A stretch of 42,909 nt of DNA from a virus: positions 1 to 42,909 of the IMG/VR virus record IMGVR_UViG_3300034112_001744; one strand, given 5' to 3'. The translations under genes and the position numbers were made by a program. The notes under the pieces were generated by a model, which worked only from the letters and a program-made list of their open reading frames with translations, ran no database searches and was not told the DNA's origin. Positions within the stretch are counted from its first letter, which is position 1; every line of letters starts with the position of its first letter. Positions 1 through 6,758 of this stretch are shown piece after piece.

Positions 1-371
1 CCGTGAAGGAATCTACGCTCGTCATGCAGATGCTCGCCGGACTCAAGGGACGGAAAGCCCGCTCGGCTATCAAAGTGGTCCGCACAAAGTCGCGAAGCAC
101 GCAGATCATAGCCACGCAGCAAAACGTAAAAGTGCTCCTTGATGAGTATTCCAAGTTACCTGCGCCACTTCGCAAGGCTCAGAATGATAGCTATTTGGGC
201 ATGTTGCAAGCTCTCGACCACAACGACCCAGCCGGAGCACTGGAGAAGATTGACGATGCAATGGCTGAGATGGAAGCTGCCATGATGCCGCCCGTTGGCC
301 CGGATGGTCAACCGCTACCTCCAGATGCAGGCGGTGAGATGATGCCCGCACAACAAGAACCCGTCGCATAA
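1..371 (+). CDS. C-terminal end of a virion protein, probably the portal (partial)
   Basis: The reading frame is open at the left edge, so this is the end of a longer gene; the visible part is about 122 residues. It is helical with many charged residues and ends in a Pro/Gly/Met-rich tail (PPVGPDGQPLPPDAGG). It precedes small structural genes and a tail-fibre-like gene. In a circular or permuted map it would follow the terminase and the giant protein at the right end, where a portal gene is otherwise missing. Portal is an inference from position and tail composition; I see no diagnostic motif. Confidence 0.35.
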   Translation, partial: VKESTLVMQMLAGLKGRKARSAIKVVRTKSRSTQIIATQQNVKVLLDEYSKLPAPLRKAQNDSYLGMLQALDHNDPAGALEKIDDAMAEMEAAMMPPVGPDGQPLPPDAGGEMMPAQQEPVA

Positions 372-373
372 TC

Positions 374-694
374 ATGGAAGACCACAACGAAATCGCCAAA
401 AAGCAGGAAGCCCTCAAGCAGCAGCAGGAGCGGCATAATCGCGAAGCAGCGGCACGAATCGCGGAACTCACCAGCCTTTGCTCTTCCCCGGCTTTCCAAC
501 GTGTCATGCTTGGCGAGAAAGGCTATTTAACGGGGCTTATCGAAGATGCCGAGAACGTACTGTTTGATGACAAGCTAACCCCGCTGAATGACCTCGCAAA
601 AATGGCCGTTCACATCTCCCGTTGGCGCGATGCCAAGTCCCTCCACAAGGATTTGTCCGCTTTTGCGGAAACTCCCGCTCCTACCTCCGTTTGA
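374..694 (+). CDS. Small helical phage protein, unknown function
   Basis: 106 residues starting two bases after the preceding stop, so translation is probably coupled. Residues 1 to 35 are rich in Glu, Gln, Lys and Ala and should form a coiled coil; the rest looks helical. No family recognised. Position between the presumed portal and tail-fibre genes suggests a minor virion or assembly protein. Confidence 0.7.
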   Translation: MEDHNEIAKKQEALKQQQERHNREAAARIAELTSLCSSPAFQRVMLGEKGYLTGLIEDAENVLFDDKLTPLNDLAKMAVHISRWRDAKSLHKDLSAFAETPAPTSV

Positions 695-718
695 CTTTTC
701 CCGCTCAACCCTCATAAT
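691..718 (+). promoter_or_regulatory. Candidate sigma-70-like promoter
   Basis: TTGACT (691-696) and CATAAT (713-718) are 16 bp apart, starting at the stop codon of the preceding gene and ending 19 bp before the ATG at 738. It would drive the tail-fibre block. The match is by eye only. Confidence 0.35.
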
Positions 719-737
719 CCGCCAACTCTTCCCCACT

Positions 738-1040
738 ATGCCCGCCGTCGCTTCTCTTACTAACGCCGCTAGCACGCAGGCATTTACTGCGCCAACCAAT
801 GCGGCAGGATTCATTCTCTGGAATGAAAACGCCGCCGATTTACGCTTCCGCATGGGTGGCGCTGCTGGTGCAAGTGGTGCCACGCTCGGTATTCCGCTCC
901 CTGGTGGAACGACTGCGGCACCCAATTACGTCACGCATTACTTTTCGCGCCCCCTCACGAGCGAGCTTGGCGTGTTCATTTACCAAAACAGCGGCGGAGC
1001 CATTACATCCGGCGTCGGCTACGAAATCCTGACCCGCTAA
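738..1040 (+). CDS. Small beta-rich virion protein, unknown
   Basis: 100 residues. The ATG at 738 is chosen because the longer reading from 588 overlaps the previous gene and its extra residues look like out-of-frame sequence. The protein is rich in Gly, Ala and Thr with short beta segments such as AAGFILWNENAADLRF, like phage decoration or fibre-associated proteins. It stops 4 bp before the tail-fibre gene, so a structural partner role is likely. No family assigned. Confidence 0.65.
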   Translation: MPAVASLTNAASTQAFTAPTNAAGFILWNENAADLRFRMGGAAGASGATLGIPLPGGTTAAPNYVTHYFSRPLTSELGVFIYQNSGGAITSGVGYEILTR

Positions 1041-1044
1041 CACT

Positions 1045-2226
1045 ATGACTGGCTCTCTTGATATTAAACTTGGCAGCTCTGGAGGTGGCATCGCCACAAA
1101 TGGCAGCATCGCCAACACGACCGACTTAAACGCGGATATGATGACAGCGTTAAGTTTAAAGGCTACTGCCACGGGGGATACTTTTACTGGACTAATCAAT
1201 TTTAGCGGCACCACGCATGCCGGGATTCGGCTGAACAACCTCACCACCGTTCAGCGTGACGCCATCGCGTCGCCACAGGCGGGCATGGCTATCTGGAACA
1301 CGACCGCCGCACGCCTGCAACTCCACAACGGCTCCGCTTGGACCGCTGGCATGGTCCGCCTTGATGGCGACACCATGACGGGCGCGTTGGCGATCACCCA
1401 AGGCGCAGCCAACACAGGCGTTTTCTCCTCCACGGGCTACTCGCTCACGGGAAGCAATGCCACGAACGCCTTTGACATCGCGGGCACCCTGAATACCAGC
1501 GGCAATCCCAGCGTCCTGCGTGTGGCGATGACCACGACGGCAGCAGGCTCCACGACGGCACTGGCTCGTTTTCTCGGGACTACCACGGGCGCAGCCAACA
1601 TCTTCGCTGTGCTCGCTCCCGTGGCCGATGCTCAGGCAAGCGCAGCGATCCAAATCGGGGCGGGTCTGTTCTGCGGTGAATACACGGCCTCATCTTCTTT
1701 CTGGTTCGGCATGTCGAACAACAAGTTCGCAAGCAAATTTGCTATTGATACAATCGGCGCAATCGTCGCCAATAACGGCTATTATGCGTTCGGTGGCGAT
1801 ACCTTTGCCAACTCATCTGCGGATTTGATGATTCGCCGTCGAGCGGCGGCATGGCTCGGCCTTGGCACGGCAGCAGCGTCTCCAGTCGAGCAAACGCTTT
1901 CAGGCTGCGACGGCCTTGGCACCAACATCACAGGTGGCATCCTCAACATCTCCGCTGGTCGCGGCACTGGCACCGGCATCGCGGGCGTGCTCAACTTCCG
2001 CAGCCATGCGGCAGCGGCTTCTGGCAGCACAGTCAACACTTCTCCTGTCACGGTGATGCAGATTACCAACTCAACGCTGGTGACTCTCTCCAGTGGTGTC
2101 GCCCTCAGACTTGGTAACGCGGCTACAACCGGACTCACACCGGGCGTTGAAGCAGCCTTAACCAATGCCACGATTGTTCTCCAAGACTCAACAGGCCAAG
2201 CCTATCGTATCCCCTGCATCATCTGA
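1045..2226 (+). CDS. Tail-fibre-like protein
   Basis: 393 residues, Gly/Ala/Thr/Asn-rich with predicted beta structure throughout and no charged helices. It contains the fibre repeat signature GDTxTG: TGDTFTGLINF near residue 44 and DGDTMTGALAI near residue 107, each followed by a beta segment, and the N-terminus MTGSLDI is a partial copy. The stretch TTVQRDAIASPQAGMAIWNT is of a type common in phage fibre proteins. Probable role is host-surface contact. No chaperone or endosialidase domain was seen at the C-terminus, which ends in a beta strand (QAYRIPCII). Confidence 0.75.
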   Translation: MTGSLDIKLGSSGGGIATNGSIANTTDLNADMMTALSLKATATGDTFTGLINFSGTTHAGIRLNNLTTVQRDAIASPQAGMAIWNTTAARLQLHNGSAWTAGMVRLDGDTMTGALAITQGAANTGVFSSTGYSLTGSNATNAFDIAGTLNTSGNPSVLRVAMTTTAAGSTTALARFLGTTTGAANIFAVLAPVADAQASAAIQIGAGLFCGEYTASSSFWFGMSNNKFASKFAIDTIGAIVANNGYYAFGGDTFANSSADLMIRRRAAAWLGLGTAAASPVEQTLSGCDGLGTNITGGILNISAGRGTGTGIAGVLNFRSHAAAASGSTVNTSPVTVMQITNSTLVTLSSGVALRLGNAATTGLTPGVEAALTNATIVLQDSTGQAYRIPCII

Positions 2227-2230
2227 TCCT

Positions 2231-2521
2231 ATGAACATCACCCTCACTCCTCGCCAACTCGAAGGGCTTGCTTATGGCACAGCCTCCCGTAACACCTCAA
2301 ACCCAAACGCGGCACCTATGACGGAAGATGAGTTCGCCGCCGACCTCCTCGGTGTGCGTCTCGATGCCTACGCGGACGAGAAGGAAGCAGCGATCCGCGC
2401 AGCCCTCGCTCAAAACGAAGACCTCATGCGAGTCGGTAAGGCCGTCTCTCTTGCGCCACCCAACAAGCAAGCTGCCGCCATTGCCGCAGCCGAGGCAGCC
2501 CTCCTTTCCCCGCCACGATGA
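2231..2521 (+). CDS. Small phage protein, unknown
   Basis: 96 residues. The start at 2231 is preferred to an upstream in-frame ATG at 2165 that lies inside the fibre gene. The sequence is Ala/Glu-rich and helical, with a C-terminal AAAIAAAEAALL stretch. Its stop overlaps the next ATG in an ATGA junction. It may serve fibre assembly, but nothing in the sequence proves this. Confidence 0.65.
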   Translation: MNITLTPRQLEGLAYGTASRNTSNPNAAPMTEDEFAADLLGVRLDAYADEKEAAIRAALAQNEDLMRVGKAVSLAPPNKQAAAIAAAEAALLSPPR

Positions 2522-2892
2522 CCATCCGCCTCTCCGCCATTGTATCTCCTGCGTTTCAGGACTCGTTCAAGCGAGTCTTGGCTGTCCGTTCTCCGGCTCT
2601 CACCGGCTACTGGCTGGCAAAATTCGACAAGGTTTTTGCTGCCGAGGCGCAGTCTTTCAATGAAGTGCGCGACAAAGTCTTGCTGGAACTCGGCACGCCT
2701 GTTGAAGATCAACCGGGGCAATACAACATCCCGCCCGAGAACGTGCCGAAGTTCACCGCTGAACTCACCAGCCTTGACCACGATGTCGATCTTGGCCTGC
2801 CGGAAGGATTGAAACTCAAGCTGCCGCCAGAATTTATCCCCGATGACTGGTCCGCCCTCATCGCTCTCGACCTTTTTGACCCTCCCGCATGA
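2518..2892 (+). CDS. Small phage protein, weakly DUF1617-like
   Basis: 124 residues beginning in an ATGA overlap with the previous gene. A mid-protein helix (YWLAKFDKVFAAEAQSFNEV) followed by an acidic, proline-containing C-terminus recalls the DUF1617 family found near tail and lysis genes. This family call is from memory of its pattern only. It is followed by another 4-bp overlap, so it is part of one translationally coupled string. Confidence 0.6.
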   Translation: MTIRLSAIVSPAFQDSFKRVLAVRSPALTGYWLAKFDKVFAAEAQSFNEVRDKVLLELGTPVEDQPGQYNIPPENVPKFTAELTSLDHDVDLGLPEGLKLKLPPEFIPDDWSALIALDLFDPPA

Positions 2893-3545
2893 CAACTGCC
2901 ACACGCCATTTTATCCCCATCGAGCCTAGCCAAGAGCGAGTTCTTGAGCCGGGTGAAATGAACGACTGGATTGCCCTCGGGGGCGCAATCGCAGCGGGCC
3001 TCGTGTGGCTTTGGCGTCACAGCCTTGGCGCATTCTTCAAATGGCTTTGGAACGGCATCAAAGCTCCACAGCGAATCGCGGAGTTGAAAGCCGAGAACGC
3101 GGAGATTCGCGCCAGTCTGCAATCGCTCCGGCACGATCTCCACACTACAATCGGCCTTGCTCGGGCGACATGGGACACGCTTTCGCTGGCCGTTTGGCAG
3201 TCTGACAGCCTTGGGATGTGTATTCACGTCAACGTCATGTACCGGGAAATGCTCGGATTCCAGCTCTCAGAACTTGCGGGCGACCAATGGAAGCAGTCGA
3301 TTCACCACGAAGACAAGCACGCTGTTTATGAAGAATGGACCAGTGCCGTCAAGGAGCACAGGCCGTTCAACATGCGCTACCGTTGGCAAACCAAGGACGG
3401 CGAAATCATCCCGGTTCACGCCCAGGCATCCGTTTTGCTCGACTCTCAGGGCCGCGTTTCTGGCTGGGTGGGCTTTGTGACCGATCTTCGCCCGCTTGCC
3501 CTTCAATCTTCACCTCAAACCTTACCACGTCGTCGCCACGCATGA
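2889..3545 (+). CDS. Membrane-anchored PAS-domain protein
   Basis: 218 residues with three parts. Residues about 25 to 55 are hydrophobic and aromatic (WIALGGAIAAGLVWLWRH), one or two membrane segments. Residues about 58 to 85 form a short coiled coil (RIAELKAENAEIRASLQSL). Residues about 95 to 205 match a PAS fold, with the central SELAGDQWKQSIHHEDKHAV helix and the closing strand GRVSGWVGFVTDL. PAS domains bind small ligands or mediate dimers. There is no kinase, cyclase or HTH output. It lies at the start of a cassette of lipoproteins and a wall hydrolase, so a regulator of lysis timing is one inference; a host-signalling decoy is another. Overlaps both neighbours by 4 bp. Confidence 0.72.
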   Translation: MTTATRHFIPIEPSQERVLEPGEMNDWIALGGAIAAGLVWLWRHSLGAFFKWLWNGIKAPQRIAELKAENAEIRASLQSLRHDLHTTIGLARATWDTLSLAVWQSDSLGMCIHVNVMYREMLGFQLSELAGDQWKQSIHHEDKHAVYEEWTSAVKEHRPFNMRYRWQTKDGEIIPVHAQASVLLDSQGRVSGWVGFVTDLRPLALQSSPQTLPRRRHA

Positions 3546-3673
3546 AACTCGCCTTTCTCGCCGCAACTATGGCTCTTGGAGCCTGCCAGCACATCTTTGA
3601 GGCTCCGATGAATGCGCCGGTCAAAAATGCAACTAGGCACGATTTATTGCCGTGGCTTGATGCGCCTTTTTGA
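3542..3673 (+). CDS. Small lipoprotein, possible outer-membrane spanin
   Basis: 43 residues starting in an ATGA overlap. MKLAFLAATMALGAC is a short signal peptide ending in a lipobox (L-G-A-C), giving a mature lipoprotein of about 29 residues. Such tiny lipoproteins beside phage lysis genes are often o-spanins (Rz1-like). The mature part has two prolines and no clear inner-membrane partner, so spanin remains a guess. Confidence 0.55.
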   Translation: MKLAFLAATMALGACQHIFEAPMNAPVKNATRHDLLPWLDAPF

Positions 3674-3695
3674 TTTCCACCCCAAACCCAACACA

Positions 3696-4082
3696 ATGAC
3701 TAGAGAACTTACATCACACCGCGTCAATCCAGCCAACGATAAGCTCAAAATCGCTGTTCTTGATGAACCTGGATCAGGCGGCGCAAACCACGTCTATCAG
3801 GTCTATCTTGATGAGACAAACGGCACCGATCCGAAAGACGGCACCGTACATGTCACTCTGAGCTTTCAAAACGGGCCTATTGCGGAAGCTGGCGTCAACG
3901 GCATCACTCAAGAGGTGCTTCTGGCTATCCTTATAGACCGTCTCCAGTCGTTCCAAGCTGGGCAGTTCGCGAGCCGTGAAAACGCCCTCGCGCTGACAAA
4001 GCTCGAAGAAGCTCAAATGTGGCTACTGCAACGCACTCGGAACCGCATGGCTCGCGGGGTCGAGGGAACGCACGCAAAATAG
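3696..4082 (+). CDS. tad1: Tad1-like anti-Thoeris/anti-CBASS signal sponge
   Basis: 128 residues from ATG 3696; the longer reading from 3612 overlaps the lipoprotein gene. The N-terminal half is a small beta domain (VYQVYLDE, VHVTLSFQNGPIAEAGVNG). The C-terminal half is a helical hairpin (LLAILIDRLQSFQAGQFA, then RENALALTKLEEAQMWLLQR) ending RGVEGTHAK. This arrangement and the FQNGPI, REN and RGVEGT blocks match the Acb2/Tad1 hairpin family. Those proteins sequester nucleotide second messengers (gcADPR of Thoeris; cyclic oligonucleotides of CBASS). F86, N96, R113 and R117 fall at a constant offset of 4 from ligand-contact residues I recall for Clostridium botulinum Tad1 (F82, N92, R109, R113). 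The recall is unverified; the family call is fairly strong. Confidence 0.75.
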   Translation: MTRELTSHRVNPANDKLKIAVLDEPGSGGANHVYQVYLDETNGTDPKDGTVHVTLSFQNGPIAEAGVNGITQEVLLAILIDRLQSFQAGQFASRENALALTKLEEAQMWLLQRTRNRMARGVEGTHAK

Positions 4083-4116
4083 CAAAAGTCTTTACTCCAA
4101 ACCTAACGAACACACC

Positions 4117-4317
4117 ATGAAACGCACCCTGCTCTCCATCCTCGCCGTCGCCAGCCTCACAAGCTGCCAGAATCCCGCCGACATTCAAAAGGTCGTCACG
4201 ATCAGCCAAATCGGCCTCGACATCCTCGTTGCCAAGAAGGTCATCAAACCCGAGGACGCCGAAATCATCAAGGCTACCGGCCAAGTCTTCATTGCTCCTG
4301 CGCCTTCCGGTAAATAG
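4117..4317 (+). CDS. Second small lipoprotein
   Basis: 66 residues. MKRTLLSILAVASLTSC is a typical signal peptide and lipobox (L-T-S-C). The mature part is amphipathic, with QKVVTISQIGLDILVAKKVI, then a short Pro/Gly tail. It lies 2 bp before the amidase-like gene, inside the lysis cassette, so a spanin or lysis accessory role is plausible. AACGAAC lies 11 bp upstream of the ATG and no Shine-Dalgarno is seen. Confidence 0.65.
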   Translation: MKRTLLSILAVASLTSCQNPADIQKVVTISQIGLDILVAKKVIKPEDAEIIKATGQVFIAPAPSGK

Positions 4318-4319
4318 CC

Positions 4320-4798
4320 ATGCAGCAAGAACCCAACATGAAGCCGCGCATTGCCCTTTATCGGGGGCGCGGCCTCGTGTCGTGGTTGATCCAGTGCCAG
4401 ACTCGAAGCGTTTATTCCCATGCGGCCATGCTGGTGCCGGGGAGTCGAAATCGAGTCATTGAATCCCGCGAGTTTCGAGGCGTTCAGCATCATAACCTGA
4501 CTGAAACAGAGCTTCGTCACATCGACTGGTTCGCGATCCCGAGCATGTCAGATGAGCAGTATGAACAAGCCTACTACGAAGCCAAGGGCAACTCGGGATG
4601 CCCTACGACTACCTGAGCGTGCTTCGATTCGTAACCAAGTCACCGGCCCGTGAGAATGGACGCTGGTTCTGCTCCGAGTTCGTGTTCAAGTTCCTGGCGG
4701 ATGCCGGGATGCGGCTACTTCTACGCATCCCAAGTGCCGAAGTCGCACCGTCGCACATTCCGCTTTCACCCTGGCTCATTCAAGTTGGACCGCCATGA
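4320..4798 (+). pseudogene. Permuted papain-like (NlpC/P60, YiiX-type) amidase, split by a -1 frameshift
   Basis: Two reading frames together make one protein. Frame one (4320-4616) carries the His half: RIALYRGRGLVSWLIQCQTR and the YSHAAML motif with the expected catalytic His. Frame two (from 4598 to 4798) carries PYDYLSVLRF and WFCSEFVFKFL with the nucleophile Cys. One extra G in the GGG run at 4595-4597 would restore a continuous protein of about 160 residues through NSGMPYDY, exactly as in the family. No classical slippery site is present, so I read it as an indel or sequencing error rather than programmed frameshifting. If active it would cut peptide cross-links in the cell wall. Confidence 0.7.
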
Positions 4799-4902
4799 TT
4801 GCCGCGATCTACAACGAGTCCTTGCAGGTGTTTTGCGGGCTGCTGTTCACGGCGGTTGCGCTGCTCATTTGGGCGGCGATTAGATTTTTCAGGCTTCGGT
4901 AG
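4795..4902 (+). CDS. 35-residue single-helix membrane protein, holin-like candidate
   Basis: Starts in an ATGA overlap with the end of the amidase frame. Residues about 10 to 30 are one strongly hydrophobic helix (VFCGLLFTAVALLIWAAI), followed by a basic end RFFRLR, which predicts N-out/C-in topology. Small one-helix proteins next to endolysins can act as holins or antiholins. Its 3' end overlaps the convergent leftward gene by 14 bp. Confidence 0.5.
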   Translation: MIAAIYNESLQVFCGLLFTAVALLIWAAIRFFRLR

Positions 4903-5314
4903 CCTGTCGCAACCGCTCGTTTATGGCATGCTGTTTGTATCCTTTTTCAAAATGAATAGCCAGTTTTGAATCATGCGGATAAGGCAGCGAGGGCAAGGTG
5001 GGCATTGGGTATCCAAGCGCAGCAAATGCAATCCCAACACGAAAGGCTGTCGCGCTACCAAAATGCGATCTTGCGTATTCTTGAGCCATTTTAAATTCGT
5101 CGCTCAAAGGTGGCCTTGGCTGCTCCGGCAGTTCTGGAGTCCACATCTCACAGCACCCCTCCGCCGTCGCCTCATAGACAAACGGGTTCTTGGCTTGTGT
5201 GACGCCATCTTTGGGCGGTTCTGTTGTCACGGGTGCGAGGCACAGATGGCCTAGCTCGACGCCAGCGTGGCCTTTGCGGGTTCCAAAATGGATGCAGTTG
5301 GCGCAGTTTTTCAT
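4889..5314 (-). CDS. Cys-rich small phage protein, unknown
   Basis: 141 residues. The N-terminal half holds a cysteine set (CANCIHFG, then GHLCLAP, then GCCEMW) that could bind zinc. The C-terminal half is helical (KMAQEYARSHFGSATAFRVGIAFAALG). It is the last gene of the leftward operon and overlaps the upstream gene by 4 bp. No family recognised. Confidence 0.65.
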   Translation of the reverse strand: MKNCANCIHFGTRKGHAGVELGHLCLAPVTTEPPKDGVTQAKNPFVYEATAEGCCEMWTPELPEQPRPPLSDEFKMAQEYARSHFGSATAFRVGIAFAALGYPMPTLPSLPYPHDSKLAIHFEKGYKQHAINERLRQATEA

Positions 5315-5538
5315 GGTTTTTTATATCGTGGATACCGAAATGCGATAGCGTCATCCATGTTATCAAAGATTTGGAGCTTTTGATACGAATGAGAGTAGCC
5401 AACATTACCCCCTTGAACAAAACGTTTAGCCTCCTCCTCGCTAGTGACCGCGACTCCAAACGGGTCCTGGCCCGAGCGCATGGTTCCATCAAGGTCTGCC
5501 AGCAGCAGGTAAATTTCCGGTTGTTGAGAGCTATTCAT
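5311..5538 (-). CDS. Small phage protein, unknown
   Basis: 75 residues with alternating beta and helix (IYLLLADLDGTMRSG, then VTSEEEAKRFVQ). The start codon lies in an ATGA overlap with the 19-codon frame upstream, and its stop overlaps the next gene. No family recognised. Confidence 0.6.
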   Translation of the reverse strand: MNSSQQPEIYLLLADLDGTMRSGQDPFGVAVTSEEEAKRFVQGGNVGYSHSYQKLQIFDNMDDAIAFRYPRYKKP

Positions 5539-5594
5539 ACCTGCGGATGTGTTGGGAGTGGCATCCAGGGTTTAGGGATGTCTGGCGTGTTCAT
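5535..5594 (-). CDS. 19-residue proline-rich mini-gene
   Basis: ATG at 5594 overlaps the stop of the ASCH gene (ATGA) and its TGA overlaps the ATG of the next gene, making an unbroken coupled chain. The peptide is MNTPDIPKPWMPLPTHPQV. It may be a real peptide, or simply the device that passes ribosomes between the two flanking genes. Confidence 0.4.
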   Translation of the reverse strand: MNTPDIPKPWMPLPTHPQV

Positions 5595-5905
5595 AGTTTC
5601 GCGTAATTGTTGACAGACAGGACGCGGCCTAGCATGATCGTGGCAAACGCCCCCGTAGTCGAGCCACCGCCCCATTCGCGTTTCCCGTGCGAGTATTTCC
5701 AGCCTATGTATTGAACCACCATAGTTGGCACATTGGGGCCGTAACCATTCTTAAACTCGACGTAATCGTATTCTTTGCCTTCAAGGCGCGAGAGAATCCA
5801 CTTTCCAGGCGTGCGGTATTCCTCCTTTTTCTCGCCGCTTGCGATCATGTCGAACCACTGGCGTTTGAGCGTCAGGCGGAGCATTCGGGGTTGTTGGTCT
5901 TGCAT
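5591..5905 (-). CDS. ASCH-domain (PUA-like) protein
   Basis: 104 residues. The N-terminus LRLTLKRQWFDMIASGEKKE is the ASCH signature: a beta strand, then a helix with the conserved G-E-K-K-E turn. It is followed by EYRTPGKWILSRL and a beta-rich remainder. ASCH domains belong to the PUA-like fold and are thought to bind RNA or modified nucleotides; phage versions are common and uncharacterised. A DUF3850 protein of the same superfamily is encoded at 20475-20792. The ATG follows AACGACG... variants rather than a Shine-Dalgarno. Confidence 0.82.
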   Translation of the reverse strand: MQDQQPRMLRLTLKRQWFDMIASGEKKEEYRTPGKWILSRLEGKEYDYVEFKNGYGPNVPTMVVQYIGWKYSHGKREWGGGSTTGAFATIMLGRVLSVNNYAKL

Positions 5906-5918
5906 GGTCGTCGTGGGG

Positions 5919-6176
5919 TTACTTTGAGCTTAAAATCTTCGCGACGTTTTCGATAAGAAATCCGTAAGTATCCAGGCTCAGGCCAGCGGCATTAAAAAGC
6001 CGATGAATTTCACGGCGTTTTTCTTCGGTGACGATTACTGAGCAGGGGTCATTTTCTGCGACAAGTTCACCTTCTTGGGTCCACCATTGCATGACGCGCC
6101 GTATTGGGGTGGATTCGCCATCTCCGCGAGTCGTGAGTGACGTTTGAACAAGGGTGACAAGTTGGACTTCTTTCAT
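5919..6176 (-). CDS. Small phage protein, unknown
   Basis: 85 residues, beta then helix (EVQLVTLVQTSLTT; KRREIHRLFNAAGLSLDTYG). AACGACC is 3 bases upstream of the ATG and no purine-rich ribosome site is seen. Member of the leftward accessory operon. Confidence 0.6.
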   Translation of the reverse strand: MKEVQLVTLVQTSLTTRGDGESTPIRRVMQWWTQEGELVAENDPCSVIVTEEKRREIHRLFNAAGLSLDTYGFLIENVAKILSSK

Positions 6177-6179
6177 GGT

Positions 6180-6186
6180 GGTCGTT
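6180..6186 (-). promoter_or_regulatory. AACGACC start-proximal motif
   Basis: AACGACC 3 bases before the ATG at 6176. One of six exact copies found 1 to 8 bases before start codons in this window. Confidence 0.35.
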
Positions 6187-6196
6187 GTGGGGTGAA

Positions 6197-6376
6197 TTAC
6201 TTATCCGCGATGGCTAGAAGCGTCGAAAGCCTCGCCCGCTCAATCGAAATGCGCTCGTTGAGCAGTTTGAGCTTTTCATCGTGCTCGCGCTCCAGTTTGG
6301 CTTTCTCGACGTGGAGCAAATCAAGCTGGTCGCTGGCTTCGCGGGCGGCTTTGATGGCGGTTTGGGCGGTGGTCAT
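6197..6376 (-). CDS. 59-residue coiled-coil protein
   Basis: Runs from ATG 6376 to TAA 6197. The sequence is almost entirely one amphipathic helix (AREASDQLDLLHVEKAKLER, then EHDEKLKLLNERISIERARL), so it should dimerise. The ATG overlaps the stop of the upstream reading frame (ATGA). Function unknown. Confidence 0.6.
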   Translation of the reverse strand: MTTAQTAIKAAREASDQLDLLHVEKAKLEREHDEKLKLLNERISIERARLSTLLAIADK

Positions 6377-6609
6377 GGGTCGTTGGAGTTATGTTTCGGA
6401 GGGCTTGATGGCTTCGGAGCAAAGCAGTCCCGTTGCCGGGTAACTGCAAGCTGTCTGTTTCGTCGGGAATCAGGATCATCGCTTTGATGCTTTCGCACCG
6501 CTGAAAACTCGTCGCTCGGCTGTCTCAGTAGAACACGACTCAAATGCTTCCAGCGCAGCCCTACAGTTTCCCGTAGCGACTTCTGCATGGCTGAACTGCG
6601 ATCCACCAT
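6373..6609 (-). CDS. Basic small protein, first gene of the leftward operon (tentative)
   Basis: 78 residues from ATG 6609. It is strongly basic (RKHQSDDPDSRRNRQLAVTR), with an N-terminal helix SLRETVGLRWKHLSRVLL. The reason to accept it is the exact ATGA overlap with the next gene; composition alone is not convincing. It would be the first gene after the structured region. It could be a nucleic-acid-binding protein. Confidence 0.42.
   Translation of the reverse strand: MVDRSSAMQKSLRETVGLRWKHLSRVLLRQPSDEFSAVRKHQSDDPDSRRNRQLAVTRQRDCFAPKPSSPPKHNSNDP
6378..6384 (-). promoter_or_regulatory. AACGACC start-proximal motif
   Basis: AACGACC one base before the ATG at 6376. It lies within the coding end of the upstream frame. 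Confidence 0.35.
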
Positions 6610-6621
6610 GCGCCGAATTTG

Positions 6622-6756
6622 AAGGCTGAATTGAGCGGGCAGGTAACAACGTCTGCTTGCGGTGCGTGGTGTTCCGAACTGTTCGGCACGCATTCTGTGG
6701 CGGGTAAGCCCCTATCTATGGCGGTGTGTATCATAGCTTCCGCTCAATTCAACCTT
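6622..6756 (-). repeat. 17-bp inverted repeat closing a 101-nt loop
   Basis: Arms 6622-6638 and 6740-6756 pair at 16 of 17 positions. The odd position is a G-U pair on the minus strand but a C-A mismatch on the plus strand. Inside is a two-tier hairpin at 6663-6692 (TGCGTG/CACGCA outside CCGAA/TTCGG). Confidence 0.75.
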
Positions 6757-6758
6757 CG

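Noticed and set aside
4591-4600. Programmed -1 frameshift site in the amidase gene
   Set aside because: No X-XXY-YYZ slippery heptamer and no evident stimulatory structure; an indel in the G run explains it more simply.
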